Positions 45,035 to 56,279 of a DNA stretch of 64,000 nt are shown here, one piece after another (the stretch's first letter is position 1; each line of letters starts with the position of its first letter). The notes under the pieces were generated by a model. That model was not told the DNA's origin and made no database searches. It saw only the letters and a program-made list of their open reading frames with translations. This stretch comes from Scytalidium lignicola (taxonomy: Eukaryota > Ascomycota > Leotiomycetes). The DNA lies in the NCBI GenBank assembly GCA_002812745.2, contig NCSJ02000065.1, positions 97,605 to 161,604 of the forward strand, in the 5' to 3' direction. Position numbers and translations under genes: made by a program.

Positions 45035-46380
45035 AAGGAAATTCGGAATAGACTTAGAAAATGGGTATAGAGTCCAGCTGCAAAGCAGAAAGACTAGTGC
45101 GCGGTTAAGAAGGGATGTCGGGAGTAATATTGGATCATTAAAAGTGGTGATGTGGCTGGAAAAGATGTTAGAACTTGGCAAGCAAGCACTCCAAATACAG
45201 CGACCGAAATAATCTAATAATACTTGAAGGTAAGCATCTTGGAGCGCTATAGGCATAGCATTATATTGGCTCTACAAGCATGTTATTGCTTATGGAGTAA
45301 GCATACAATGCTACGAACTGATCAACACAGTCTAGGCAGCGACATAAGGACGAATGGGGACTAAACAACGTTTTACCCAACCCATGTGGTGCTGGGTTAA
45401 CCCATACTAAAAAGTTCCATGAGTTACCCAATTACTTAACTATGTGATTTTATACAATTTATTTGATTTACGGAACTGACTAGCCTCTCGATGTTGAGTA
45501 TGAACTGAGGAAATGGGGCATAAAAGACTTTAAATAGAATCTCAAAGCGCTAAAATTTCACGAATCTCGACCATCAAATATCAAAGACTTAAAATCTAAA
45601 ATCCAACCTCTGTCTAGTTCTATTCCTCCATCCAATGTATACGGGGAAGGTTAGGAGTAGGGTTATAAGTATATAAGGCCTCAACTAAACCCACTTGCCA
45701 GTTAGCTAAATCTAGGCCTCAGCTAAACCGACTCTTACATCACCAAAATTACCACGAAGGTTTAGGCGAGAATAGCAGAGTTTAAGCGAGACACTTTTAC
45801 ACTAAACTCTTTTACTTTAACTGACGATTTTACAATAAATTTCTATAAGAGATATATAATTAAAATCCGTTAATTTGAACATGTCATTCTGATACATACT
45901 ATTTGAGTCAATTGCAGTTCATTGGTTTTTGTGGTATTTCTGTACAAAATTACAGAATTAGCAGGAGTCGATTTAGCTGAGGCCTAGAATTACAAGTGTA
46001 TACTAATCAGATTGCTTCGCTTAAGCTTGTGGATGTGCATAAGTGACTCCATATCGGGCGGTTGAGGGGATAAGCACAATTTCACGGACCTCCGATAAGC
46101 AACTACTCGTTCTGAAGGCGAAGATTCTATGATTTGCATTGCTTACGCAGGATGCTACCACTCTGTGGCGTTGTGCTGACTTCCAAGCCATTTATTGGCT
46201 TAAATATTCCCATCCATTCAGCTCGAATATAAGGGCAGAAGGTATCATGTTAGCACACAAAATACTGTGGCTGCAACCAAGTTTTTTGTCATTTTTTTGT
46301 TGTGACTGAGAGATTCGAGAGGCAAATATTTAATACCGCACACACCAAACTTCTAGACCAGGGCTTTGTTTTATTGGTGT
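45035..46380. other. Intergenic between GGPP synthase and bZIP-ankyrin gene
   Basis: Contains the GGPPS promoter (or N-terminal extension up to 45256) and a TIR element at 45711-45988. No further gene seen. Confidence 0.55.
45711..45988. mobile_element. MITE-like element with 24-bp terminal inverted repeats
   Basis: The left end 45711-45734 (TCTAGGCCTCAGCTAAACCG...) and right end 45965-45988 are reverse complements with one mismatch. If the TA inside TCTAGG is the duplicated target, it is another Tc1/mariner-type element. A second, imperfect copy of the arm (AAGGCCTCAACTAAACCCAC) lies just outside at about 45675-45694. There is no open frame inside. Confidence 0.7.
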
Positions 46381-47587
46381 TTAAGAGCCAGCTACTAACG
46401 CTCCATACAGGATTAATAACTTCACTCCCTCTTCGAACCCACTCGCCGCAGCGTGATACAAGGGCGACCAGCCAGAACTGTCCTGGGCATCCACGTCAGC
46501 ATTGTGATTGAGTAACAGCCGCATGGTATCCAAATTGTTACACTGCGTCGCCAAATGTAGAGGAGTATACCCTTCTCCGTCACACTGATTAATATCGGCA
46601 CCCTGGCAGAGCAGGAGCTTCACAATGTTAGTGTGTCCGTTTTCCACCGAGATGTGCAACGGGGACTTCCAGCTTGACATGGGCCGGGCAGTGTGCCGGC
46701 TGCCACTGCGACTAGGGTTGAAGTGCTCGTGCTGATAAGTCTGCCCGTTCATCACTCTTCTGCCGGGCTGGAGAATTGAATCATTGGTACAAGATCCGTG
46801 TGAGTTGCCGAGACAAGAAGTTTGAGGTAGGACGGGTGCAGTCAATGTATTGCTCAAGGGGGCAGTCTAGCTGTCGAAGTCAAGACATTATCTGCAAACC
46901 GCCGTTAACTAACTTACGGGTAAGAGAGGCCTATTTAGATTCGTATTATCTCCAGGAACACTTTCTGGGTTGCCTGTATAGTTCGGATTGGGTAGAGCAA
47001 GTATCGGGCTACAGCTTGAAGATATAGACGGTGCTAGTGATAAATTTGTAGATAAATCTAGTGAGGGATTGTCATTAGAGTGGAACAAATTTGACACATC
47101 GGTATCGCCACTCTGGTCTGAACTATCAAGTGAGTATAACAGTGAGGAAAGTGTAGCTGGCTGATCTGCGGAGCTGAGAATGGCATCCGAGCCTAGAGAA
47201 ACCGAGGAGTGACCATCAAAGGAGTGTGGCAAGTCCGAGATATTGCTGAAGTCTGTGACATTATTGATATCTTGAAAGGTCGTGTACGATAATGTTGCAT
47301 CTGCTGGATATTGCACGTCAAGGGGTAATTGCACTCTTCGAATCTCATTGTCCATATCTTCTCTTCTATTCTTAGTATGGCTCCCAACAGGAGGCTCTTC
47401 TGGTAACAACTGCTGCGAGTTCACCAATTTTGATCTTTTTTGTCGTTCCACTCGCTTTTTGTCTAAGGACAGCATTAGCATCAACGTTCAGGACTATAGC
47501 CTTTCGTCTTATAGCAAGCTTACGACGAAATTTCTGCTGTGCAGACCTGTTCTGCATTTTGCGGCGTTCTGACACTTTAGACGACAT
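46381..47587 (-). CDS. bZIP transcription factor with ankyrin repeats (bANK type)
   Basis: Exons 47524-47587, 46918-47462 and 46381-46866 give 364 residues. The basic region spans the first splice: VSERRKMQNRSAQQKFRHKK with RVERQKRSKL. It has the fungal Yap/Pap1 core N-x-x-A-Q-x-x-F-R, but no leucine zipper heptads follow. The middle (about 45-200) is Ser/Asp/Asn rich, likely the activation region. The C-terminus holds three ankyrin repeats: WKSPLHISVENGHTNIVKLL, GYTPLHLATQCNNLDTMRLL and GWSPLYHAAASGFEEGVKLL. A bZIP basic region plus ankyrin repeats without a zipper is the bANK architecture, known from pathway-specific regulators of fungal secondary-metabolite clusters such as TOXE. It sits between GGPPS and HMGR on the same strand, so it probably controls this locus. 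The introns are 61 and 51 bp. Confidence 0.88.
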
Positions 47588-48348
47588 CTTCTACAGCGTT
47601 GTGGTACTCGATCGAGGACGTTTCACGATACCTATCATAGAGTGGCAGACGTAGCTAAAATACATAGCTAGGTCCTCAATTTGTAGAAGCATAGCCGTTA
47701 TGAGAATAGAAATTGACTGTAATTTTCTTCCCTGATGTGGTGGGAGGAGTCGAGTTAGGGATGAGACGACGAGCTGAAGGATAGATCAGCCGCAATTACA
47801 GCAAGTTACACAGTATTAATGTGCAAAATGACAGTCGGAAAAGTCATATAGTATTGCCGTTTGAATATAATGTCATGGTTATACCATCACACTGATTATT
47901 ACGGCTTGCCTCGCAAAGATATAAGGTCGTCATGGAACACTAGTATTTGCGCATTATAATGTAAATAATATGATTCAATAAGTTGAAGATTTTCAGCAAA
48001 ATAGAGCGTTTTAGTAACACAAAATTTAAGGTTGGATTAACAATTTATGCTGACTAGCCTCCCCTGCAAGCCACTCGGAGACGAGATTTCTTAGTACCGG
48101 TAGGCCGGAATTATCACTGTGTAGCCGTGTTTGTGTTACCGATATACGGGTAACTTCCACATAATCTTATGGCCCGAGGCTCAACAACAGTTGCCGTATG
48201 GACGTAGGTAAGTAAGTTACTGTACAGAGAACCTTGAGGGTCTAAATAATATCATGTGATCAAGTAGTCACGTGATAAACAGCAAGATAACGGCCCTGTG
48301 CTGCCTGACAGCTTCCAGGTTTTCTACAACATTATGCCTATCTCGAAG
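47588..48348. other. Intergenic between regulator start and HMGR stop
   Basis: Contains the regulator promoter. The string TATCATGTGATCAAGTAGTCACGTGATAA near 48251-48279 has two T-C-A-x-G-T-G-A-type half-palindromes and could be a regulatory site. Not assigned. Confidence 0.4.
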
Positions 48349-49851
48349 TTACTTGCGGTTAAGTTTCATGTGGCTCTCTACTAAATGTCCGCTGGCCAGA
48401 GCAGAACACAGGCTCAATTCTCCTGCAAGCACTGCTGCAGCAATAATTCTAGCAAGTTTCTGTGCATTGTGACCTGGACCCTGGATGCCCGTTCCACGTA
48501 CTCCCAGCAACTCAAGCATAGACGCCTGAGGGGCTAACATTGTCCCTCCTCCGACAGTCCCAACCTCCACGGATGGCATCGTCACCGATATGAGCAGCTC
48601 GCCGTCTACTCTAGGTCAGGTATTAATAACCTGAGTATATGTCGTAATCATAAGACGTACTTACTGGCTCATAGTGGTTATGCACTGGCTACTCTCAACA
48701 TTCTGCGCCACATCTTGGCCAGTTGCAAGGAACATCGATGATACAATATTGCTGGCATGTGCATTGAAGCCTCCGATCGATCCAGCAATTGCACTTCCAG
48801 TGAGATTCTTGATCACATTAAGTGAAACAAGTGTGGTCGTGTCAGTTTTGAGTACCTCCTCTATAACCTTACTAGGCACACGTGACTGAGCAACAACACT
48901 CTTTCCTCGGCCCTCAATCCAATTCGTCGCAGCTGGTTTCTTATCGGCACAGAGATTGGCAGATATAGCAATGACTTTCATATCATCAAAACCATGCTGC
49001 ATCATCGTTTCAAGGGCAGATTTGATACACCTCGAAATCATGTTCATTCCCATGGCATCCCCAGTCTTCGCCCTGAAGCGGACGTACAGGAGTTCCCCTA
49101 CTAAAACGGCCTGAAGGTCTTGGAATATGGCAAATCTACTGCTTGCCGCAAATACTCCCGATATTATTTGTGTTCCGAACGGCGATTCAAGCCACAGCTT
49201 GGCTGCATATGCTCGATGGAGATTTGGGAATTGGAGACAGGGAGCTCTGGTCATGGCGTCTGCAGTGAGAACGGTCGTCACGCCTCCTGACATATTGACT
49301 GCTTTGCATCCGCGACAAACACTAGCCACCAGAGCACCCTCGGTAGTCGCCATAGGCAAGAATAAATTGTGCCCATCAATCATGAGAGGCCCAGCAACTC
49401 CGATAGGTATCGGCATATACCCGATAACGTTCTCGCAGCATACTCCGAGCACAGAGTTATAATCGTAATTTTCGAACGGTAGATATCTCGTAAATGATGA
49501 CAGGCCGCGGACAAGCGGATTCTGTCTCGACAACACCGCTCGACGAATCTTGACTGCCCGGAGAAGATCAGGCAGGATTTTCTCCAAGTCTCTTGTTGGA
49601 AGGTCTCCGTTAATGCATTGCTCTACGATCTCTTCATCCGTTAGGAGATTAATATCGTAGCTGAGAGTAAATTGCGTCTCTATCGGAGAAGAGCCCACCT
49701 GCAGGATTATCGAAGTGGGCGTGGGTTTCTCATGTCTGGTACCAATGGCAGAAATCTAGTTGGTGGTTAGCTGGTAACTCAATGTCAAACGTTCCTCATG
49801 CTTAAATAAATATAAGCAGGAAAGATGTCGAACCTCGCTTTCCGCACCCAT
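48349..49851 (-). CDS. HMG-CoA reductase, soluble catalytic domain only
   Basis: Rate-limiting mevalonate-pathway enzyme (HMG-CoA plus 2 NADPH to mevalonate). Exons 49834-49851, 48665-49755 and 48349-48610 give 456 residues. Seen: [15 protein letters not shown] linker, [30 protein letters not shown] with catalytic Glu, [11 protein letters not shown] (NADPH loop), [20 protein letters not shown] with catalytic Lys, [13 protein letters not shown] with catalytic Asp, [13 protein letters not shown], and [13 protein letters not shown] with catalytic His. Fungal housekeeping HMGRs exceed 1,000 residues with a sterol-sensing membrane domain, which is absent here. The Ser that follows His-Asn-Arg in regulated HMGRs, an AMPK-type site, is Lys here. 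Both changes suggest freedom from sterol and energy control, as expected of a cluster-specific precursor-supply copy. The 18-bp first exon (MGAESE) uses a weak GTTCGA donor and is less certain. Confidence 0.92.
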
Positions 49852-51153
49852 ATTAGAAGTATAAGACAGATTATTTCAAAGGAACTCAACTACTAAATAT
49901 CGAAGCTCACAGCCGTCAAGTATAACTTTAAACGAATGGAGGACAATGTGTCACATTAACGACCTAACTCTGACATTGTAGATGATCTAATGGCTAGCAT
50001 AACCAACTCTATCCGGTCTCCACTATGCTGATGCAATCCCGTGGATGAGCTGTCACTAGGCTTATCATCTGCCTAACCACTCTGGGGAAAGCTTGTTCCC
50101 ATTGCTTATACTTTGTAAATTGATTGGCCTTAAATGCTCTCAATGGCTCATTATAGTGGCTGAATGGAAGCACCAATGATGAATCATCGTGTTGACACAT
50201 GAGTACTTTGTGTGTGTTCAATGTGGTCATTTAATAGGTTGCTAATTTGTGTCACCACTGATAGTAATCAATTCGTCGAGGATACTGCTAAGCAAATACG
50301 GTGGTTATAGATGGATTATCTATCTACTTTGTATTACTAACTACTATAATTAGTCCTTGCTGGCCAACGGTGAACCATTTAGTATCGTTGATTGGGCTAT
50401 ATAGATTTGTATGTCTCTGTAGCAAATCGGAAGAGATCTGTAACCATAAGCAAAGTGTAATCCTTCAGATCTTACACTAAGTTTTCTTGCATAATTGAGA
50501 TTTTGGTGCAATTCCTCATATTTCGTTAAGGTTAATGTTAAATATCTTATAAATCTTTAAATTTTATACAATAAATAACAATATAGTATTATATATCTGT
50601 AATATTATTTTAGTTTAAGTAAAACATTTATTCAAGACCATAGTTGGAAAACAATATAAACGAAGGTGTGATAACAATTTAACATGCGTTCTCAGTCGAT
50701 AAGTTGTAATAGAGAGGATATCGTGCTTCAAGTTCCCTTCCCTGCCCCCTTAATCTAGTCAGACTTTATCAGAGAGTTTTACTCATCTCGCCTTCACAAG
50801 TACAGGTAGACGTTTGATGTACCGCTACTAGATAGCTGTGCTCTTATCGTGTGATGTAGGTTAGCCATTAGGAAAATATCTCTTTAAGTAGCCTTCTCTG
50901 GTAGAAGAGGTTCTAGGGAAAATGCTGCTACTTCCATAAATTGCTTCCACAGATATACTCCGCTGGTAGAGCAAGTAATTTTATGTCGATAGCCCAATTT
51001 AATGGTAGCACAGGCTTTGCACTTTGAAGATCGGACTCGGACGTGACACAAATGCATGCCTCTCAGATTCGATAATATACTGTAGCCGCCGCAAAACGAA
51101 AGGGCAATTTCGGGGGCTTATCGATGGTGTTGAGCTGGGCAGATCAATCTTCA
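49852..51153. other. 1.3-kb AT-rich interval between HMGR start and GNAT
   Basis: No supported gene. One short minus-strand open frame (50009-50230) lacks motifs. It contains the HMGR promoter. Confidence 0.5.
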
Positions 51154-51699
51154 TCAGGATGCCTCACTGAAGTCCTTTTCCATCTCGATAAAACATATGT
51201 CATCAGGCAATGCTAGATTGCCGTGTCTCTCAAGTGGAAATGGTGTTGTCTCGCCTGTCTTCTGATAGCCACGGCGAATGTACCACTCGATGAGAGATTT
51301 GCGAGTTGAGAGGGCGTTTAGTGAGAATTTCTTTACGTCCAAAGTCCGTCGACAGTAGTTTTCGGCGTAGGAGAGCACTTGACGCCCAACGCCACCTCGT
51401 TGATAACGATTGTCGACTGCGATCATGGAAAGACGACCAAAGTCAGCACCACGTCTAGACACGTCAATGGTAGCTATGAGTGCGTTGTTGTTGTCGAAGG
51501 CGATTAGTGTGATCATATCTGGATTGGAAATCTTAGCCTTTACTTCCTCAATGTCAAGTTTGAAGCTCGATGCGAGTTCCACATTGCCTGTCCAGTCCTG
51601 CCTGCTGTCTTCAGTGCGAAATGCAGTTTGCACGAGTTGCTGAAGCTGCGCCGCATCGTCTAGAGTTGCAACACGGAATTGAAGGTTTCCAGCTACCAT
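51154..51699 (-). CDS. GNAT-family N-acetyltransferase in the terpenoid locus
   Basis: An intronless 181-residue protein. The fold begins LQFRVATLDDAAQLQQLVQT. Motif A is RLSMIAVDNRYQRGGVGRQV (acetyl-CoA loop Q-R-G-G-V-G), followed by VKKFSLNALSTRKSLIEWYI and RRGYQKTGETTPFP (motif B), ending DDICFIEMEKDF. The substrate is unknown. It lies on the same strand as HMGR and the dehydrogenase remnant, so a tailoring acetylation or a detoxifying role is possible, but GNATs are common everywhere. Base composition is like that of its neighbours. Confidence 0.87.
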   Translation of the reverse strand: MVAGNLQFRVATLDDAAQLQQLVQTAFRTEDSRQDWTGNVELASSFKLDIEEVKAKISNPDMITLIAFDNNNALIATIDVSRRGADFGRLSMIAVDNRYQRGGVGRQVLSYAENYCRRTLDVKKFSLNALSTRKSLIEWYIRRGYQKTGETTPFPLERHGNLALPDDICFIEMEKDFSEAS

Positions 51700-52318
51700 T
51701 GTGCTTCGGTAAAGTGCGCAAATTTGTATGGTTTATGTGCGAAGGCGAAAAGAGTATATGCTAAATTCTTGCAGTGGAAAGGAGTTCTTCAAATGAGGCA
51801 ATGAGGCAGTTTAAATACTTGTCAAATTGCGGCGTGAACTTACGATTCCTCTGCTATTTTAATCATGTAAAGACAAGGGCGCTGTTTGACATTGTGAGCT
51901 TCCTTTCTCAGATAACGAACGATCTCGGCCTTCTTCGGTCATAAGCGATATCTTAGCTCCGAGCAATATAGACGGTCCATAGTTGCCAAGAACGCCAATC
52001 ATTCAAAAGGCGCAATAACGAAATTTAAAATTACTTTTCCATTCGTCTATACTTTCAGGTACAACCGTGTAGGAAGAGGGAGGGNAAACTGATAAAGTTG
52101 AGAATTGCTTAAAAGGTTGCTTGCAGGAGAATATCTACGGGAGGAGTGTCTCCTCGTTTCTAAAATCAAAGGATTGTTACGTTTTGCCAGACGGTTCCGA
52201 AATATACCAGTCTGGGAGTCTTTATTCTTAAGAATTGATAGAGATAGAATGAGCTACATATGACTAACTAGGCTGATTTCTGGTCTTTCTATAGAGCTTA
52301 GCTTCCAAGAATTCTCTC
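51700..52318. other. Intergenic; GNAT promoter
   Basis: No gene seen. N at 52085. Confidence 0.5.
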
Positions 52319-53501
52319 TTAATCTATCTCAATCACCACCTTCCCGAGAGCGTTCTGGTCCCAAAGATACTGGAAGGCCTCTCGCGCCTCGTTAAATTTG
52401 AACACTTTACTATCAATTACTGGCTTGATTTTATTAACTTCAATAGCCCTATTCATTTCTTCGAATTGGAGGCGGCTTCCTATCATGATTCGCCTTGTTG
52501 TTACCAATGCAATATGTGGTAGCGTCGGCGCACCATCGTTTCCACCACGAGTTCCGATTATGGCGACAACCCCATCAATAGCAGCTGCATTACAAGATTG
52601 TTCCATTGTATTAGGACCTATCCGCAATTACCTGTCAATAAGTCGAACTAACGAGCTATTAATAATGCCGTGAGGATATGTGAACGTACCGCTAATTTCC
52701 AGGACATAATCGGCACCTCGGCCACCCAAAGAGAGGTTCTTCGCCGTCATTCCCCAGTTGATATCCTTTTTATAGTTTATAACATGATGTACCCCAAGTT
52801 TCTTCAAAACCTCTCCCTTTTTGTCCGAGCTAGTAGTGGCAATGACCTGTGCACCACTCGCGAGGGCAAATTGGATGGCAAACATGTTTACTCCACCAGT
52901 GCCAAGTGTGACGACCGTTTCACCTGCTCTGAGAGGCTTTGCTCCGTACAGAGCATTCCATGCAGTAAGAGCTGCACAAGGAAGTGTTGCCCCTTCACGA
53001 TAAGATAAACTGGCCGGGATTTCAACGAGACCGTTTTCATTGTAGGCAGCGTACTCTCTCAAGCCACCATTCATGAGCCCACCCAGGTTATTCATTGCGT
53101 CTTGCAACGTCATCGTTCCGGCAATGTGAGTTTGCGTTGGCCTTTGTGAAAACGTGTTACTCTAGAACCGATGTCCACGACTTCTCCAGCAAAATCAGAG
53201 CTTAAAAAGTCAGCAACATCTAAAGCAAAAGATAATGTCGGCTAACTTACACTGGAACAACTTCGTCTTTGATGGGCCAATAGTATATCCCCTAAGAAAA
53301 CTGTTTGTATGTGTGTGAATACTCAAATAGTAAATGGTGATACCTTGGCGATCATCAAGTCGCGAAAATTTAAAGACACGGCACAGATTTTAACCAAAAC
53401 ATCAAATTCACCAATGGGAGGTAATGAAGATGTCTCGATTGTTAAACTTCCAAACCCATCTTTACCCTGAGGACCCATTGCTTCATAGTTTGCTGTGTCA
53501 T
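52319..53501 (-). pseudogene. Zinc-type alcohol dehydrogenase (MDR family), two frame breaks
   Basis: Exon pieces 53344-53501, 53251-53291, 52690-53200 and 52319-52617 share good GT-AG junctions. They encode a medium-chain dehydrogenase: VLVKICAVSLNFRDLMIAKG, SDFAGEVVDIGSRVTRF, GLREYAAYNENGLVEIP, YREGATLPCAALTAWNALYG, TVVTLGTGGVNMFAIQFALA (Rossmann loop), GADYVLEISG and FNEAREAFQYLWDQNALGK. Two places fail. Near the start MTQQTMKQWVL (ATG 53501) and GKDGFGSLTIE are one base out of frame, though an ATG at 53478 could serve as a restart. Around 53138-53148 the frame changes between RFHKGQR and THIAGTMTLQDA, with several family residues missing. No N or intron explains the second break, so the gene is probably inactive. 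In the cluster it would have been an oxidoreductase tailoring step. Confidence 0.7.
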
Positions 53502-55814
53502 ATTTGGGTTTAGAAGGTTTTTGGTAGGAGTAGAGGAAGTACAAGGTCTCAGATTTGATATATCAGCAATAAGAACGGACTGGTATGACTTGTTTTATAG
53601 TCTATTTAATCCTAATATCTTTTACAGGCCACTCTTGACCATCCTAGATAGCTCGTGAGATTCTAGAGATAATAAAAGTAGAGAGTTCCTCCGTAGCCGA
53701 AGTCTTCGAGGACTATTAAACCCACGAAAGGCATAACCAAACGCCACACCCGAGAAGGCGTTGAAAGAGGGTTATTATTGGCGAGACGGATGAATCGTTG
53801 CACCGATAGAGAAAAGTGGCGTTCTTTCTTGAATGCATTAGTTCCTTTTGAGCAGCTTATCAATCGTGCGTCTATTAAACTATACAATAGATTTTTTAAA
53901 GCACTTATAAATCTACTCNAAAAAGCTTTTAGTGATCCTCGGACCATCTGGGCTGGCTCAATCGAGAGCAACTAATGAGCTTACTAATAAAATCTATGCA
54001 CAAGAGAAGAATTTTATATTAAGTTTCTACAACATAAATTTAACATTAAAGAAGCAAGCCCTGTTCATATAATAGATAGAAGAGTCAATTGCCTACAACA
54101 TTCGGCTAGTAATTGAAGTTATATTCTATATTTCTATTTAGGTATACTTAGAACTCTATCGGGGTATCATAAATTGTAATCATTCATGCTCCTTCTTGTG
54201 CCACTCCAACTCTTTTCCTTACATAAATGTCTTGCTCTAGTTCCTGCCACATGTCTATCATGCTAGGCATAATTGCCTCTTCACCTTGTTTATAACTACT
54301 TCAATCACAACAAGCACTAATAGAACTGCAACTAACACAACTCACCATGTCAGATCTTTCCCAAATCGCTCTGAGAATGAATGATAAACAAGATATGGAC
54401 CAGGTGTATTCGAGTAGATGGCTGAAAGAAACAACTTCCAAGCTTACTACCCGAAAATAGTAAGAATTGCCTTGAAGATTGGGATCCAAGTTTTGTAATG
54501 GAATTGTAAGATCCTATTTCATATTTTGTTAGAGTGAGTTTACTGGATTACAAGGATAAAAAGACTCATAAAAGCTTGAGGATAATAAAAAAACTATGCA
54601 AATTAAGAATGTGAGATCTTGTATGGCAAAAATACTAGGATAATTTGTGATATGAATGGTACTATAAAGATTATATATCATGAAATATATAATTAATGCT
54701 TGGCAAATAACCAAGGTTGCTCAAAACCTATACTTCTTCATGTTAAAGCCTTGACTTTGTTGCTTATATATGTAAAGTTCTAGGACAGCTAAGAGTGTAG
54801 TTATAAAGATATCCTGCTCGAAAATTCCAGGAAGTATAACATATAATGAGGTGAAAAGTGTGTTCTAAACAGTAGGTGAATTTGGCTTATACTGTGAGGT
54901 GCTGGTATATCCATTCCATCTTTGATACATAGCCTGAACAAAATAAAAGAGTATTTCCTTCCAGAAAGTAACCAGTATATAATTTGCGATGTGAATATAA
55001 TTCCAGTGTCCATGCACAAGAAGTAGGCGTTGAAGAAATCATTGCTATATTGTTCTCATCGTCTTCGATTGCAAGTGTAATGGATCCTGGCAATTTGTGT
55101 CTAACTTTATTTACCATGGCAGCCTTTTGTTGATTAAACTAGTCGTAATTACCTTAAACAAAGCTAATATCAGATCACTATTATGAATACCATTATATAA
55201 AGAGATTAGAATATCACAGTTGATAGGTAGTTACTGTGATTGTGTAGTAGCTCAGAATAGCCATAATACTATACAAGGCCACCATGCTTATGGAAAAGAA
55301 AGGACTAAAAAGAGCAAAATGGAAGATTAAAAAAGCAGAACATTCAATCGTTCCTCATACTCAAAGGAAAACAGAAAATATTAACATAGGCAAGTCCTTT
55401 CCAAGATACATTGCTTTGGTAATAGTGAATCTACTGCTGGGATTAATAAAGCGTTTAGCATGGTTAGTATAGCTAGTATATTCTCCATGCATCTATCCAC
55501 ATTCAAGATTCGGCATTTTTGTTGCTTTCTGTAAGCTTTGAACTTGATTTTCCAAGATACGGAACCAAATTCTTCTACTATCTAGTTTAGGGTCGCTACC
55601 TGATTATCTCCCAAAGCCAAATTTTAAATCTCCATTCGTGTTGCCGGCCCCGTCTATAACAACGCTTGATTTTGCTACACAAAAATTAAATGCAAATTAC
55701 ACGAGAACTTGAAGATTATAATATTTTCAAACTTAAGATTATAAATATTCTATTTTAGTTAGCCTCCAGGTGGTGACTATTCATATTGACGAAAGAACAC
55801 GGTAAAGGGATGCC
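53502..55814. other. AT-rich gene-poor interval, right border of the terpenoid locus
   Basis: Strongly AT-rich from about 54 kb, consistent with repeat-derived or RIP-affected DNA. Open frames at 53663-53971, 54301-54489, 54801-55117 and 55284-55472 have no recognisable motifs. Confidence 0.5.
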
Positions 55815-56279
55815 TTATGAATAAGTAAGAGGGGAGAAGGGAATGTATGGGTTTATTTCGAACGTCGCACGAATTGATCTCTCATTAAAATCAGCCTCGT
55901 TCCATAGCATACCATACCAAATTTGTGTAAACTGTGCGCTTTCCAGATGGCTCAAAAATTTTGGATCATCATCTGTTTGGCCTCGTCCGAGATCCTTCCA
56001 TAATGTCAAAATAGTAATAACTTCGGTATCCCTGGATACAGTATTGATGCTAAATTCCATATAACAATACCTACATCGCAATATTATCCCATTCGGTCCA
56101 TATTTATAGGTTGTTAAAGTCTTTCGACACGAATATTTCCAGCTAATATCTCTGTAAGATTGTGCCTCTGCACTGGCCATTCCAACACAGTTCATATGAG
56201 GACAGGCATGCCTCCCAAACCAGCACCCTCTATTGTTCTGTCGGGGAATTATCCAAGTGTATCTAGAACGATAGATCAT
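55815..56279 (-). CDS. C-terminal part of a fungal hypothetical protein with CxxC pair
   Basis: A 154-codon open frame with composition unlike its surroundings. It contains SWKYSCRKTLTTYKYGPNG, ILRCRYCYMEFSINTVSRD and TLWKDLGRGQTDDD. The CRYCY-x-x-E/D-F ... LTLWKDLG pattern recurs in unnamed fungal proteins, and its function is unknown to me. Upstream minus-strand sequence (56291-56689) is open in another frame but overlaps an ankyrin-like frame on the plus strand, so the gene's 5' end is missing or unresolved. It may be a remnant. Confidence 0.45.
   Translation of the reverse strand: MIYRSRYTWIIPRQNNRGCWFGRHACPHMNCVGMASAEAQSYRDISWKYSCRKTLTTYKYGPNGIILRCRYCYMEFSINTVSRDTEVITILTLWKDLGRGQTDDDPKFLSHLESAQFTQIWYGMLWNEADFNERSIRATFEINPYIPFSPLTYS

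Noticed and set aside
43635..45256. GGPPS domain as the C-terminal half of a chimeric cyclase-prenyltransferase
   Set aside because: The sequence upstream of the prenyltransferase domain is at most about 180 residues and has no cyclase motifs.
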